A stretch of 64,000 nucleotides of DNA from DASQFQ01 sp963805525 (GCA_963805525.1 CAWDUT010000006.1:1674001-1738000), one strand, 5' to 3'; positions 49,567 to 59,452 are shown, counted from the first letter of the stretch. Notes: generated by a model not told the origin, from the letters alone. Numbers and translations are program-made.

Positions 49567-52500
49567 TCAGGCCTTAGCGATCTTCGGCTTCTCCACATCG
49601 TCGACGGTGAGCTCGCGCGCGAGGACCTCGTCGGCGATCCGGTCCTGGTAGGCCAGCAGGTCCTCCTCGCTGCGCGGGAGCGTGACCACGATCCGGTCGG
49701 TCAGCTCCAGCCCGGCGCTCTTGCGCATGCCGTTGAGCGCGTGGACGAGGTCGAGCACGCGGCCCTCGCGGCGCAGCTCGTCGTCGAGCGTGGTGTCGAA
49801 GGCGACGCTGATGCCGTCGTGCTCGGCGATCGCCCAGCCCTCGAGCGCCACGCGCTCACCGCGGATCACCTCGTCGGGCTCGAGCACCTCGCCGGCTGCG
49901 CGCAGCCGGCCGTCGTCGAGCTGGTCGACGTCGCTGTGCTCGAGCGCGGCCCGCACCTGGGGCAGCTTGGAGCCGAGCCGCGGCCCGAGCAGCCGCAGGT
50001 TCGGCAGCAGCTGCACGCGGGCGACGGGCCCCTGGTCGAAGCCGACCTCCTTGACGCGCAGCTCCTCCGCGATCTCCTCGGCGTGCCCCGCAGCCGCGCT
50101 CGCGCCACGCACATAGATCCGGCGCAGCGGCTGGCGGAGCTTGAGGTTCGCCTCGCCGCGCGCGCGCCGCCCGAGCTGGACGACGTCGCGCACCGCGGCG
50201 ATCTCCGCGAGCAGCTCCTCGTCCCCCGGGCGCTCGCTGCGGGTGGGCCAGCCGGCGAGGTGCACGGACGCGGGCGCGTCCGGACAGGCGCCGGTGACCA
50301 GCGCCTGCCACAGGCGCTCGCCCAGGAACGGCAGCACGGGCGCGACCACGCGCAGCGCCTGCACCAGCGCCGTCCACAGGGTGCGGAATGCCGCCTCGTC
50401 GAACGAGTAGAACCGCCGGCGCGAGCGACGGATGTACCAGTTCGACAGGTCCTCCAGGAACGTCTCGAATGCGTCGACCGCGTCAACGGTCAGGTACGCC
50501 TCGTAGGCCGCCTCGGTGTCGGCGATCAGCTGGTTCGCGCGGGCGAGCAGCCACGCGTCCAGCGGCTTGAGCTCGACGCCGGTGACGCCCTCGGTCAGAT
50601 CCTCGTAACGCGGCCGGAAGCCTTCGATCGACGCGTAATCGGCGAAGAAACGCGCCGAGTTCCACAGCGTGAGTAGCCGCCGCTTGACCTCGTCGGCGCG
50701 CCCGTAGCCGAAGCGGATGTTCTGCGTCGGCGGCTGCCGGCAGTACAGCCAGCGCATGACGTCAGCGCCCATGCGGTCGAACGCCTCGTCGGCCGCGATG
50801 AGGTTGCCCCACGAGCCGTGCATCTCGCGCCCCTTGGCGTCGAGCAGCTTCTCGTAGGTCAGCACCTTGCGGAACGGCGAGCGGCCGGTCAGCACCACCG
50901 ACATGAACAGCAGCGAGTAGAACCACAGCCGGGTCTGCTCGCGCATCTCCGTCACCCAGTCGGCGGGGAACCACTGCTCCCAGTAGGCGTGGTCGGGCAG
51001 GTCGGCCTTGGTCAGGCCCTTCGCCGCGCCGGTCGCGTAGCCCTCCGGCACAAACGCGTCGTTCTGCCAGCCGAGGGTGGAGAATGGGACGATGCCGGCG
51101 TCCAGCCAGACGTCGCCCACCTCGGGGATGCGCCGCAGATGGTGGCCGCAGTGCTCGCACGTGACGACCACGTCGTCGATCCACGGGCGGTGCAGCTCCT
51201 TGAGCTGGTCGAGCCCGCTGACCGCCCGCGCCTCGAGCTCCGCCCGCGAGCCGATCACGTTCAGGTGGCCGCAGGTGCACGGGTAGAACGGCAGCGGCAG
51301 CCCGTAGTAGCGGCGGCGCGAGATGTTCCAGTCCTCCATGTTGCGCAGCCAGTCGTCCATGCGCTTGCCGTACTGCACGGGGGTCCACTCGACCTTGGCG
51401 TTCTCGTCGAGCAGCTGCTGGCGGACGCCGTCGACGGTGATCAACCAGTCGTCGGCGACGCGAAAGATCAGCGGCGTGTCGCAGCGCCAGCAGTGCGGAT
51501 AGTCGTGCACGATGGTGCCGGCCTCGACCAGTAGGCCGCGCTTGTCCAGGTCGTCGATGATCGGCTGGCGCGCGTCGTCTGTCGACATGCCGGCGAGCCA
51601 GCCATAGTCTGGGTAGAAGCGGCCGGACTCGTCGACGGGCGTGAGCACGGGCAGGTCGTGCACGGTGGACAGCACGTAGTCCTCGGGGCCGGCGCCCGGC
51701 GCGATGTGCACGACGCCTGTGCCGGCGTCCAGCGCGACGTCCTCCCACGGGATGACCCGGTGCTCCACCGCCGCGCCCGGCCCGAGCGCGTCGAACGGCC
51801 CCTCGTAGCGCAGGCCGACCAGCTCGCGGCCCTTGCGGATCGCGCTGAACTCGACGTCCTCGGGCTGCGACTCCACCGACACCCAGTCGCCCGACGGGAG
51901 GCGGCCGTAGGTGATGCCGGGCCGAACCGCGGCGGCGACGTTGGCTGGCAGCGTCCACGGCGTCGTCGTCCAGATCAGCAGCGCCTCTCCGGGGTGGTCG
52001 AGCAGCGGCAGCCGCACGGTCAGCGCCGAATCCTCGTGGTCCTGACGCACGCCGGCCTGGCTGAGCTCGTGCTGGGAGAGCGACGTGCCGCAGCGTGGGC
52101 ACCACGGCGTCGAGCGGTGGCCGAGGACGAGCCACCCGCGGTCATGGACGACCTTCAGGAACCGCCAGATGTACTCGATGTTGGTGTCGCTGAACGTGTA
52201 GTAGTCGCGCTCCCAGTCCATCCACTGTCCGAGCCGCTCGGACGCCCGCCTGAGTTCCCCCGAGGACCGGGCGACGATGTCGCGGCATTTGGCGGCGAAC
52301 TTGTCGAGGCCGTACTCCTCGATCTCCTTCTTGGAGTTCATGCCCAGCGACTTCTCGACGCCGACCTCGATCCACAGGCCCTGGCAGTCCCAGCCGTTCT
52401 GGTAGCGCTGGTGGTATCCGCGCAGGGCCTTGTAACGCAGGAATACGTCCTTGAGCGTCCGCCCCCAGGCCGTGTGTACGCCCATCGTCTTGTTCGCCGT

Positions 52501-52683
52501 TACGGGGCCGTCGAAGAAGCTGAACCGCGGCCCTTCGGCGTTCTGCTCGCGCAGCCGGTCGAACACGCGCTCGCGCTGCCAGAACTCGAGGATCTCCTGC
52601 TCGAGGGCGGAGAGCTCAGGCACCGAGGGGAGTCGCGTGAAGGGCTGCGCTATGGCCGCGATGGTACGAAGCGGCCGCGGCAT
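49567..52683 (-). CDS. ileS: Isoleucyl-tRNA synthetase, unusual signature motifs
   Basis: 1038 residues, the full class Ia layout: catalytic Rossmann fold, editing domain (TTTPWTLPANVA, about 240), stem and anticodon-binding domain, and zinc-ligand pairs (CPRCG, CEHCG). The HIGH-equivalent region reads TMGVHTAWGR (about 66-75). Where KMSKS is expected (about 612-625) the sequence is KGREMHGSWGN, lacking the usual second lysine. These changes resemble a divergent IleRS branch. It may be a second copy conferring drug tolerance, or the only one; the rest of the genome is needed. No T-box leader is possible because a gene ends 12 bp upstream. Confidence 0.9.
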   Translation of the reverse strand: MPRPLRTIAAIAQPFTRLPSVPELSALEQEILEFWQRERVFDRLREQNAEGPRFSFFDGPVTANKTMGVHTAWGRTLKDVFLRYKALRGYHQRYQNGWDCQGLWIEVGVEKSLGMNSKKEIEEYGLDKFAAKCRDIVARSSGELRRASERLGQWMDWERDYYTFSDTNIEYIWRFLKVVHDRGWLVLGHRSTPWCPRCGTSLSQHELSQAGVRQDHEDSALTVRLPLLDHPGEALLIWTTTPWTLPANVAAAVRPGITYGRLPSGDWVSVESQPEDVEFSAIRKGRELVGLRYEGPFDALGPGAAVEHRVIPWEDVALDAGTGVVHIAPGAGPEDYVLSTVHDLPVLTPVDESGRFYPDYGWLAGMSTDDARQPIIDDLDKRGLLVEAGTIVHDYPHCWRCDTPLIFRVADDWLITVDGVRQQLLDENAKVEWTPVQYGKRMDDWLRNMEDWNISRRRYYGLPLPFYPCTCGHLNVIGSRAELEARAVSGLDQLKELHRPWIDDVVVTCEHCGHHLRRIPEVGDVWLDAGIVPFSTLGWQNDAFVPEGYATGAAKGLTKADLPDHAYWEQWFPADWVTEMREQTRLWFYSLLFMSVVLTGRSPFRKVLTYEKLLDAKGREMHGSWGNLIAADEAFDRMGADVMRWLYCRQPPTQNIRFGYGRADEVKRRLLTLWNSARFFADYASIEGFRPRYEDLTEGVTGVELKPLDAWLLARANQLIADTEAAYEAYLTVDAVDAFETFLEDLSNWYIRRSRRRFYSFDEAAFRTLWTALVQALRVVAPVLPFLGERLWQALVTGACPDAPASVHLAGWPTRSERPGDEELLAEIAAVRDVVQLGRRARGEANLKLRQPLRRIYVRGASAAAGHAEEIAEELRVKEVGFDQGPVARVQLLPNLRLLGPRLGSKLPQVRAALEHSDVDQLDDGRLRAAGEVLEPDEVIRGERVALEGWAIAEHDGISVAFDTTLDDELRREGRVLDLVHALNGMRKSAGLELTDRIVVTLPRSEEDLLAYQDRIADEVLARELTVDDVEKPKIAKA

Positions 52684-52695
52684 ACTGGGCTGGGC

Positions 52696-53115
52696 TCAGA
52701 CAGCGGGCTGTTGCGAAGCGATGCGCGCGGCCGGCATCAGATCGGACTCGAAGCGGGTCAGCAGCGTTGCGCTCAATCCGCCGGCACCGATCACGATGTA
52801 GAGCACGGTCGCGCTCGTGTGTTCGGTGAAGCCGAGCACGAACGGTGCGATGATCAGGACGATCGTCGCCGCGATGTCCGCGACGCCGTGCAGGACCGGC
52901 GGCAGGATCCGAATGATGCCGGTTGACCAGTTCGTGCCGATCGCCAGCAGGGTTGCGGCGCCGCCCAGGACGAGCATCAACACGGTCGCGGTGTCGTCGT
53001 GGAAGTCAACCGTGAGCGGCACCGCGATCAGGGCTGCCGCGAGGAAGTAGTCGAGGATCCCGTGCACACGCGGCGAGATCGGGCCGTGGCGCATGAAGCG
53101 GAGCAGATATTGCAT
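52696..53115 (-). CDS. Small four-helix membrane protein
   Basis: 139 residues with about four membrane helices (ILDYFLAAALIAVPLTVDF, TVLMLVLGGAATLLAIGTNW, GVADIAATIVLIIAPFVLGF, ATVLYIVIGAGGLSATLL). It looks like the SPW-repeat type of small membrane proteins but I am not certain. ATG 53115 is fixed by AAAGGA six bases before it. Located directly before ileS, and after the terminator of the stress-protein gene. Confidence 0.78.
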   Translation of the reverse strand: MQYLLRFMRHGPISPRVHGILDYFLAAALIAVPLTVDFHDDTATVLMLVLGGAATLLAIGTNWSTGIIRILPPVLHGVADIAATIVLIIAPFVLGFTEHTSATVLYIVIGAGGLSATLLTRFESDLMPAARIASQQPAV

Positions 53116-53179
53116 GCGTGTCCTTTCCAGATGGTCGGTACGAATGAAGTGAACCGCGCGCTCGGGAGGCATCAAGACG

Positions 53180-53205
53180 CGCCGGCGATCGCGTGATCGC
53201 CGGCG
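53180..53205 (-). terminator. Perfect 11-bp hairpin after the universal stress protein gene
   Basis: CGCCGGCGATC, loop GCGT, GATCGCCGGCG. It lies 20 bp past the stress-protein stop and before the next gene in the same direction, so it probably separates the two transcripts. Confidence 0.65.
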
Positions 53206-53224
53206 CCGGATCGAGGCTCACGGC

Positions 53225-54064
53225 CTAGACCGCGTGGGCGGCGCGGGTGAGCACCAGGAGCGGGCAACGGGCGGTATGCGCAAGCTGCTGGGAGGTGCTT
53301 CCATGGATCAGGCGTCCGATCGGGCCATAGCCGCGCGCGCCTACGAGCAGCAGATCGAGCGATGCGCTGTAGAGCGCTAGCTCCTCGGCAGGCTGACCGT
53401 AGGCCGCGTGGGGTTCGACGCCGCCCAGGCCTGCGATTCGCTCAAGGGCATCCTCGACGAGGCACTGAGGCGCGTTCTCGGCCGCTCCTGACCCCACAAA
53501 GGCATATGACGGAACCGACACCGCTTCGAGCGCTGAGAGCTTGGCTGCCCACGCGACGGCGAGCGTCCGGGCCACCGAGAGTGCGTGTTCGCTCTCGGGT
53601 GATCCGTCGTAACCGACCCCAATCTCGCGCGTCATGCCCGGCTGCTCTGAGTAATTGCTCGGCGCGATCGCGATCGGACACGGCGCGCCGTTCAGCGCGG
53701 CGCCGGTGTCATCCCCGATCAGCACCCGCCCGAGTAGTCCGCGACGGGATGAACCCACGACCAGTAGGTCGGCGCCGGTCGCTTCGCACAGCTCATGCAG
53801 GCCGCGTCCCACAGACGAGGATCCGTACCAGCGGAGGTGCGCTTCGACACCCGTTTCCCCGCGCACAGCTTCTAGCAGCGCCTCCGCACGCCCTCCGTCG
53901 GAAGCCTCGGGCGCGCCGATGGTGCCGCGGTAGGTGTGCGCAGCGCGCGCAACGACATAGGCGAGCGTAAGCTTGCCGCCCACCCCGACCAGCAGCCTGG
54001 CGAGCGCTACCGCGTCGCGGCCACCCTCGCGTCCGTCCACGCCGACAACGATGTGCTTGAACAT
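53225..54064 (-). CDS. Tandem universal stress protein
   Basis: 279 residues, two USP domains: MFKHIVVGVDGREG and REIGVGYDGSPESEHAL begin them. The ATP-loop in domain 2 is complete (VGARGYGPIGRLIHGSTSQ); domain 1 has VGSSRRGLLGRVLIGDDTGAA, with Asp replacing the usual Ser. Such tandem proteins respond to low oxygen and stress in actinobacteria, which fits the nearby cytochrome bd genes. Monocistronic, ended by a hairpin. Confidence 0.9.
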   Translation of the reverse strand: MFKHIVVGVDGREGGRDAVALARLLVGVGGKLTLAYVVARAAHTYRGTIGAPEASDGGRAEALLEAVRGETGVEAHLRWYGSSSVGRGLHELCEATGADLLVVGSSRRGLLGRVLIGDDTGAALNGAPCPIAIAPSNYSEQPGMTREIGVGYDGSPESEHALSVARTLAVAWAAKLSALEAVSVPSYAFVGSGAAENAPQCLVEDALERIAGLGGVEPHAAYGQPAEELALYSASLDLLLVGARGYGPIGRLIHGSTSQQLAHTARCPLLVLTRAAHAV

Positions 54065-54209
54065 CCAGGCTCCCCCTACGTTGACGTTTCCCTATCGGGT
54101 GACGGGCCCACCGTGCGCCGGAGTCGCTCGCCGATCTCACTCCCATCCCTGATCGCGTCAAGGCAGTGGATGGCTCGTCTGGCTGGGCTCACTGCCATTT
54201 GCCCGACGC

Positions 54210-55529
54210 TCATGCTTTCGCTTGGCGGGGGCGCAGCCTGAGTGGCGCGCACGGTGGCACCGTGCCCGGCCCGGGAGGCGCGTCGGCATGCCGGTTTGCA
54301 TGCTCCGCCCGTCCGGGAGCCGTCTGACGGGCCAGGAGGCGGCTCACTGCGACCGCGGCCAGGACCGCGACCGCAACCGAATAGACAAGTGCGGTGTTGC
54401 GCAGACCGTAGTGCGATGTAGCAATGCCAGCGAGCACGGCCGGAATGCCAGTTGCCAGGTAACTGACGATGTAGATCGCCGTGATCAACCTCGTCCGGTC
54501 GTCGGACGCGGCCGCCGCGACCGTGGCGCGATAGGCGCCCATGAACGCGGGTCCGAAGCCGAGCCCTGCGATCGCCGTGCCGACGAACAGGACGGCTGCG
54601 GTGCCGGTCTCGATCGAGGCGGACGTCACCAAGGCTCCGACGATCAGAACCAGGCAGCCGCCCAGCATCACCGCTGAGGGATTCTTCCTGGCGAGCAAGG
54701 CTGAGGCTGCGGCCCCGAGGCCGCTGAGCAGGAATATCAAGATCCCGCCCCAGAGCAAGTTCTTCGAGTGCAGCAGCCGCGCGGCAAGTGACGGTCCCAG
54801 CGACAGGTAGAAGCCGGCGAGTGCCCAGATTCCCACAAGGGCCGGCACGGCCGTAGCGAAGGCGCTTCTCGCCGCCTGCGGCACACTGACATGCGGCCGC
54901 AGCGAGCTCACAACGCCGGGGCGCACCGTTCCAGGCTCTGGCATCGCCAGTACGGCGACGACGCCGGTGATGAACGCCCCGAGTAACAGCCACCAAACCA
55001 GGTGGGTCGGTGCGGGAGCGTACTGGGCCAGCACGCTCGCGCCGATTGCGCCGAGGGCCTGGCCGCCCGTGGGCGCCGCGCTCGAAACGACCGGTGCAGC
55101 GCCACCGTTTGGTTGCAAGTCGAACAGCGCCGCGCCGGCCGCTCCGGAGATAAGGCCAACCGCGACACCCTGCAGCGCACGGGCCGCAAACAGTAGCCCA
55201 ACCCCGTGGGCGATGAGGAACATGCCGCAGCCGGCCGCACCCAAAGCCAGACCCGCCAGCATCACCATCCGACGGCCTGTGTAGTCAGACACCGAGCCGA
55301 ACAACACCAGCGTGCACAGCAGGACGACGATGTAGACCGCGAACAGCAAGGTGAGCGTTGTCGGGGCGAAGCTGAACTTGTCCTCATAGACGCGGTAAAG
55401 GGGTGATGCCGCGGTGCTCGCGGCGAACGCCAGGAACGCGAACGCGGCCGCCGCCCAAAACGACGCACGTCGTGACAGAGTTACTCGCCGTGACGACTTC
55501 TCGCTCGCCACCGTGGCCGGGGCAGACAT
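54210..55529 (-). CDS. MFS transporter
   Basis: 439 residues with 12 predicted membrane helices. The loop after helix 2 reads GSVSDYTGRRMVMLAGL, the MFS motif A, and a second half begins near residue 215. It looks like a drug or metabolite efflux permease; no substrate can be named. The start ATG 55529 is chosen on the basis of topology; the upstream frame has no membrane character. Confidence 0.88.
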   Translation of the reverse strand: MSAPATVASEKSSRRVTLSRRASFWAAAAFAFLAFAASTAASPLYRVYEDKFSFAPTTLTLLFAVYIVVLLCTLVLFGSVSDYTGRRMVMLAGLALGAAGCGMFLIAHGVGLLFAARALQGVAVGLISGAAGAALFDLQPNGGAAPVVSSAAPTGGQALGAIGASVLAQYAPAPTHLVWWLLLGAFITGVVAVLAMPEPGTVRPGVVSSLRPHVSVPQAARSAFATAVPALVGIWALAGFYLSLGPSLAARLLHSKNLLWGGILIFLLSGLGAAASALLARKNPSAVMLGGCLVLIVGALVTSASIETGTAAVLFVGTAIAGLGFGPAFMGAYRATVAAAASDDRTRLITAIYIVSYLATGIPAVLAGIATSHYGLRNTALVYSVAVAVLAAVAVSRLLARQTAPGRAEHANRHADAPPGPGTVPPCAPLRLRPRQAKA

Positions 55530-56093
55530 GGTCGAACCTTTCGTCTGACGATCGGAAGCCCTCGCGGGGTCAGCCTCATGCCGGGGGCCGCGCGGCAATC
55601 AACTCTTTTTGGCTCCCTGGCGGGCAAAGGTAAGGCCGAGTTTCGCCCCGTAAATACCTCCTGGCTATGCGTCGATAGTCATCCGCTCGCTCGCAGTCAC
55701 CAGTGACGACCTTTGACGAGGTACCCGTGTTCAGACGAACCCGAGATCGGCAGCAGCAGCCGGCCCCGTGAACTATCAGGCGATCGGGCTCAGCAGCATC
55801 GGCACCAACCCGACAGCCTCAGCCGCACCCTGCTCGATGATGAGCCCCTCGACGCGCCAGTCGATGCGCAGCCCCGGAGTGGCGACGCCTTCCACGGGGT
55901 CGAACGAACCGTAACCCGAGCAGGGCGCTGATGACACCGCTTCCGCCTCCCGTTGAGTTCCGGTGTCGGGACCGTCGAGGACCTCTGCCGTCGTCTCGCT
56001 CCATGGCCCCGGACCGTCTCGGTTACTTGCACGACAGATTGGCATGTGTCGATACGGGCTCGAGGGGCAAGACAGGTGTAGCGATCAGGGGTT
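55530..56093. other. Intergenic region with one uncertain frame
   Basis: About 560 bases between the MFS and oxidoreductase genes. A minus-strand frame at 55776-56045 reads GLRIDWRVEGLIIEQGAAEA then VGLVPMLLSPIA at its C-terminus, which looks like a protein end, but it has no ribosome site or recognised family. It may be a gene remnant. GC is slightly lower around 55610-55690. Confidence 0.35.
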
Positions 56094-57020
56094 CTAGAGC
56101 GTGAGCGCGACCGCCCCGCCGGCACGCCCGCTGACGACTGTCGCAAGCGCATCCGCAGCGTCAAGAAGCTCGTAGCTCGTCGCGACTGAGATCTCGAGCT
56201 GTCCGGCCGCGAGGAGCCGCGCGAGGCCGCCCAGCTGGCCGCCGTCCGGTCTCACGTAGACGCTCGAGACCGTGATCCCTCGGTCCTGTTCGGGCGGATC
56301 CGAGGTGATGGTCGCGAAACGACCGCCGTCGCGAACCGCGCGGATCGCGTCGCCCGCACCATTGGGTGTGGCGTTTACGGCAGCGGAAACACCGGTGCCG
56401 TCGGTAATCGCCAGAACCTGATCCGGCCAGTCCTGCTCGTGGTAGTCGATGACATCGCGCGCTCCCAGCGCGGCGACCGGTGCGCGATTGTGAGGGCCTG
56501 CGGTCGCGATTACCTCCGCCCCGCGGAGCGACCCGAGAGACACCAGCAGGCGACCGGTCACGCCGCCGGCGCCGTTCACCAGAAGGCGATCGCCGGGACC
56601 GACCCCCAGCGCCTCATCGAGAACCTGCGCGGCCGTAAGCGCAGGCACCGGAAACACCGCCGCAGCCTCCCAAGAGACACCCGCCGGCTTGCGGGCGATC
56701 GACGCAGAAGGGGCAATGAGCGTCGGCGCCCAAGTTCCCTGGTCGCGCAACGGAAGCGGATGGGTCAGCACCTCATCGCCTGATGCCCAATCGGTGACCA
56801 TGCTCCCCACCGCCGTAACCAGACCGGCGGCCTCAACCCCGAGCGCCATCGGCGGCCGGCGCCCAACATCCCAGCCGCCGGTCCGAACGAACTCATCCCA
56901 GTTGCCCACGCCCGCCGCCCTGACCTGAATCAGCACCTCGTCCCCAGCGAGCGGACGCGGCCCAGGTACGTCGAGCATTCCAACATCGCCACCGGCGCGG
57001 CGAATTCCCGCTACAAGCAT
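56094..57020 (-). CDS. NADP-dependent MDR oxidoreductase (quinone oxidoreductase-like)
   Basis: 308 residues without zinc ligands. VLIQVRAAGVGNWDEFVRTG and GVEAAGLVTAVGS open the substrate domain; LLVNGAGGVTGRLLVSLGSLRG at about 145-166 binds NADPH. It resembles quinone reductases that reduce enals and quinones with NADPH, a stress-protection role. Separate from the transketolase gene by 73 bp, same direction. Confidence 0.85.
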   Translation of the reverse strand: MLVAGIRRAGGDVGMLDVPGPRPLAGDEVLIQVRAAGVGNWDEFVRTGGWDVGRRPPMALGVEAAGLVTAVGSMVTDWASGDEVLTHPLPLRDQGTWAPTLIAPSASIARKPAGVSWEAAAVFPVPALTAAQVLDEALGVGPGDRLLVNGAGGVTGRLLVSLGSLRGAEVIATAGPHNRAPVAALGARDVIDYHEQDWPDQVLAITDGTGVSAAVNATPNGAGDAIRAVRDGGRFATITSDPPEQDRGITVSSVYVRPDGGQLGGLARLLAAGQLEISVATSYELLDAADALATVVSGRAGGAVALTL

Positions 57021-57093
57021 CTGGTACCTCCGCGTCGATCGTGATCGCTGCCCGACTTTCGATCGCCTCGGGGATTTCGCGGTCGGGCGCTTC

Positions 57094-58986
57094 TCATAAT
57101 TCGTCGATCAACGCGGCGGCTGCCGATGCGATGTGCGTGGCGTCAATGCCGGCGGCGGCCAGTAGCTCGGCGGTCGTGCCCGAGCCAGGCAGCTCGGACA
57201 CGCTCAGGTGCGCGAGGCGGAGCTGCTGGACTCCCGCCTTGAGCAGCGCGGCTACGACGGCCGAGCCGAGACCGCCCTCGGGATGATGGTCCTCGGCGAC
57301 GACGACCCGGCCGCCGGCGGCATCCGCGGCCTCGACCAGCGTGTCGGCGTCGATCGGCTTGATCGAGTAGAGGTCGATAACGCGTGCGTGGATGCCGTCG
57401 AGCGCGAGTTGATCGGCTGCACGCAGGCATTCGTGCAGCGTGACGCCCGCACCGATCAGCGTGACGGCATCCGATGGACCGGAGCGCAGGACCTTCGAGC
57501 CGCCGGCTGGAAAGGACTCGCCGTTGTCGTACAGCACCGGATACGCGCCGCGCGTGGTGCGCAGATAGCTGATCCCCTCGGTCTGGGCCATCACGTCGAC
57601 AAGCGCGGCGGCGCTGACCGCGTCGCTCGGGTAGAAGACCGAGGAGCCTTGGACCGCGCGCATCATCGCGAGATCCTCGAGCCCCATCTGGGACGGACCG
57701 TCCGCGCCGATCTCAACGCCGGCGTGAGAACCGACGAGACGGACGCTTGCGTGCGAGATCGCGGCCATGCGGATGAAGTCGTGGGCGCGCGTGAGGAACG
57801 CCGCAAAGGTCGAGGCAAACGGTTTGTAGCCACGGACGCTCAGGCCGACCGCCGATGCCACCATCTGTTGCTCGGCGATGAACATCTCGAAGTAGCGGCC
57901 CGGATGGGCCTCGGCGAACGCGTCGGCGTAAGTGGAGTTGCTGACCTCGCCGTCGAGGGCGACGACGCGACGGTCACGGGCGCCGAGAGCCGTCACGGCG
58001 TCGCCGTAGGCTCGGCGGGTGGCGGCCTTGTCACCTCGTGCATGGCTCGGACGCGAGATCGCTGGGCTTGCCTCGGGCGCCGACCCGGCGTCGTTCGGGT
58101 TCTCGTACTCGGGGAGCGGTCCGCGCACGATCAGTTTGCTCTCCCCGCCGAGCTCGGCGATCGCTCGCGCCGCCATGTCGCCGGGGAACGCCTTCCCGTG
58201 CCAGCCCTCGCGATCTTCGACCTCGGAGAACCCCCGGCCCTTGATGGTCCGGGCGAGAATCACAGTCGGTCTCTCCGCCTCTCCCGTCGCGGCCGACAAC
58301 GCCTCATCGACAGCGGTGAGATCGTGTCCATTGACCTGAACTGCGTGCGCCCCGAACGCCTCCACGCGCCGCGCGTAAGCGTCGAGATCCCAGCCCAGTT
58401 CGGTCGGCCCGCGCTGACCGAGCCGGTTGACGTCGACGATCGCGATGAGGTTGGACAGCTCGTAATGCCCTGCCTTGTCCAGCGCCTCCCAAATCGAGCC
58501 CTCCGCCAGCTCGCTGTCGCCGCAGAGCACCCACACTCGAAACGGCACCCGGTCGAGGTACTTGCCGGCCAGCGCGACGCCTACTCCGTAGGGCAGCCCC
58601 TGTCCCAGCGATCCGGTGGCGACGTCGACCCACGGCAACACCGGGGTCGGGTGGCCCTGCAGACGGGACCCGAAGCGCCGGTAGCCGCTCATCAACTCCT
58701 CGTCCGACACGACCCCGACGGCCTTGTAGACGGAGTAGAGCAGCGGTGATGCGTGCCCCTTTGAGAGGATCAGGTGGTCGTTCGCCTCGGCCTTGGGCTG
58801 CTCCCAGTCGTAGCGCAGGTGGCGAGCGACGAGCACCGCAAGGAGATCGGCCGCCGACATGCTCGATGTCGGGTGACCGGAGCCGGCGCTGGTGCTGGCC
58901 CGGATCGAATCGACTCGCAGCTGCCGGGCGAGCTGCGTCACCGTGGCGAGGTCGGCGGTCGTGAGCGGCGAGCTGGTGGCGGTCAT
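57094..58986 (-). CDS. tkt: Transketolase
   Basis: 630 residues in one chain. Thiamine diphosphate-binding motif at about 150-180 (CGDSELAEGSIWEALDKAG and IVDVNRLGQ), and the pyrimidine domain begins around residue 325 (DKAATRRAYGDAVTAL). HPT, RGAYPV and the C-terminal HHPEGGLGSAV segments are present. It moves two-carbon units in the pentose phosphate pathway. ATG 58986 has GAGGA nine bases upstream; the long upstream frame is not part of the protein. Located with transaldolase and a sugar porter. Confidence 0.93.
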   Translation of the reverse strand: MTATSSPLTTADLATVTQLARQLRVDSIRASTSAGSGHPTSSMSAADLLAVLVARHLRYDWEQPKAEANDHLILSKGHASPLLYSVYKAVGVVSDEELMSGYRRFGSRLQGHPTPVLPWVDVATGSLGQGLPYGVGVALAGKYLDRVPFRVWVLCGDSELAEGSIWEALDKAGHYELSNLIAIVDVNRLGQRGPTELGWDLDAYARRVEAFGAHAVQVNGHDLTAVDEALSAATGEAERPTVILARTIKGRGFSEVEDREGWHGKAFPGDMAARAIAELGGESKLIVRGPLPEYENPNDAGSAPEASPAISRPSHARGDKAATRRAYGDAVTALGARDRRVVALDGEVSNSTYADAFAEAHPGRYFEMFIAEQQMVASAVGLSVRGYKPFASTFAAFLTRAHDFIRMAAISHASVRLVGSHAGVEIGADGPSQMGLEDLAMMRAVQGSSVFYPSDAVSAAALVDVMAQTEGISYLRTTRGAYPVLYDNGESFPAGGSKVLRSGPSDAVTLIGAGVTLHECLRAADQLALDGIHARVIDLYSIKPIDADTLVEAADAAGGRVVVAEDHHPEGGLGSAVVAALLKAGVQQLRLAHLSVSELPGSGTTAELLAAAGIDATHIASAAAALIDEL

Positions 58987-59277
58987 GGGCTGGTCCTCGG
59001 AGGTCGGTGTGCAGGTCGACTTTGCGCCCGGTGGGCTCGAGGAAACCGCACGCCCGGGGGGCGGCAACACGCCCGGACGCTCAGTCGATCTGCGTTTCGG
59101 ATCGACGGCTTGGTCGATCGACCCAGCGACCCGCGGTCCGGAGGTTGAGCTCGTTGCCCGCGCCCCAGCGGCCCGCATCGCCGGCCCGCCTAGCGCGAGC
59201 CGCCGGAGCCCCAGTCGCCGGCTTGCCGAAATCGAGCCGGGAAAGCTGCCACTCGCGTCGGCAGGAACGTTCGCTGT
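58987..59277. other. Intergenic region upstream of transketolase
   Basis: About 290 bases. In transketolase frame a reading continues upstream, but it is low-complexity (Arg/Ser/Pro-rich) and lacks domain sequence. Should hold the transketolase promoter; no clear box seen. Confidence 0.4.
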
Positions 59278-59427
59278 CTGGTCCGCAAGTGCTGGGGGGA
59301 CGATCGCCAGGAAGGCCGCGACGATGAGGCCGAACAGGCACAGCACCCCAATTGCGTGTGCCCACGTAGCGTCGGCGAAGGTGAGGAGCCCAATTCCGGC
59401 GATGAAGCAGGCGACCGCCCAGCGCTC
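59278..59427 (-). pseudogene. Scrap homologous to the CydB C-terminal tail
   Basis: Minus-strand frame: ERWAVACFIAGIGLLTFADA then TWAHAIGVLCLFGLIVAAFL. This matches the last 50 residues of the CydB at 44167-45423 (GRLATACLIGGSGFLTVAEV then GWAHAIGV). No ATG, GTG or TTG precedes it in frame after the nearest stop, so it is not a complete gene. Confidence 0.55.
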
Positions 59428-59452
59428 GCCACGACGATCGCTGTCAGGGCGC

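Noticed and set aside
52684..52695. T-box riboswitch before ileS
   Set aside because: Actinobacterial ileS genes can have one, but a membrane-protein gene ends 12 bp upstream, leaving no room, and no T-box sequence is visible.
55776..56045. CapA-like or other enzyme fragment on the minus strand
   Set aside because: The C-terminal sequence looks protein-like, but I could not match it to any family with confidence and no ribosome site is present.
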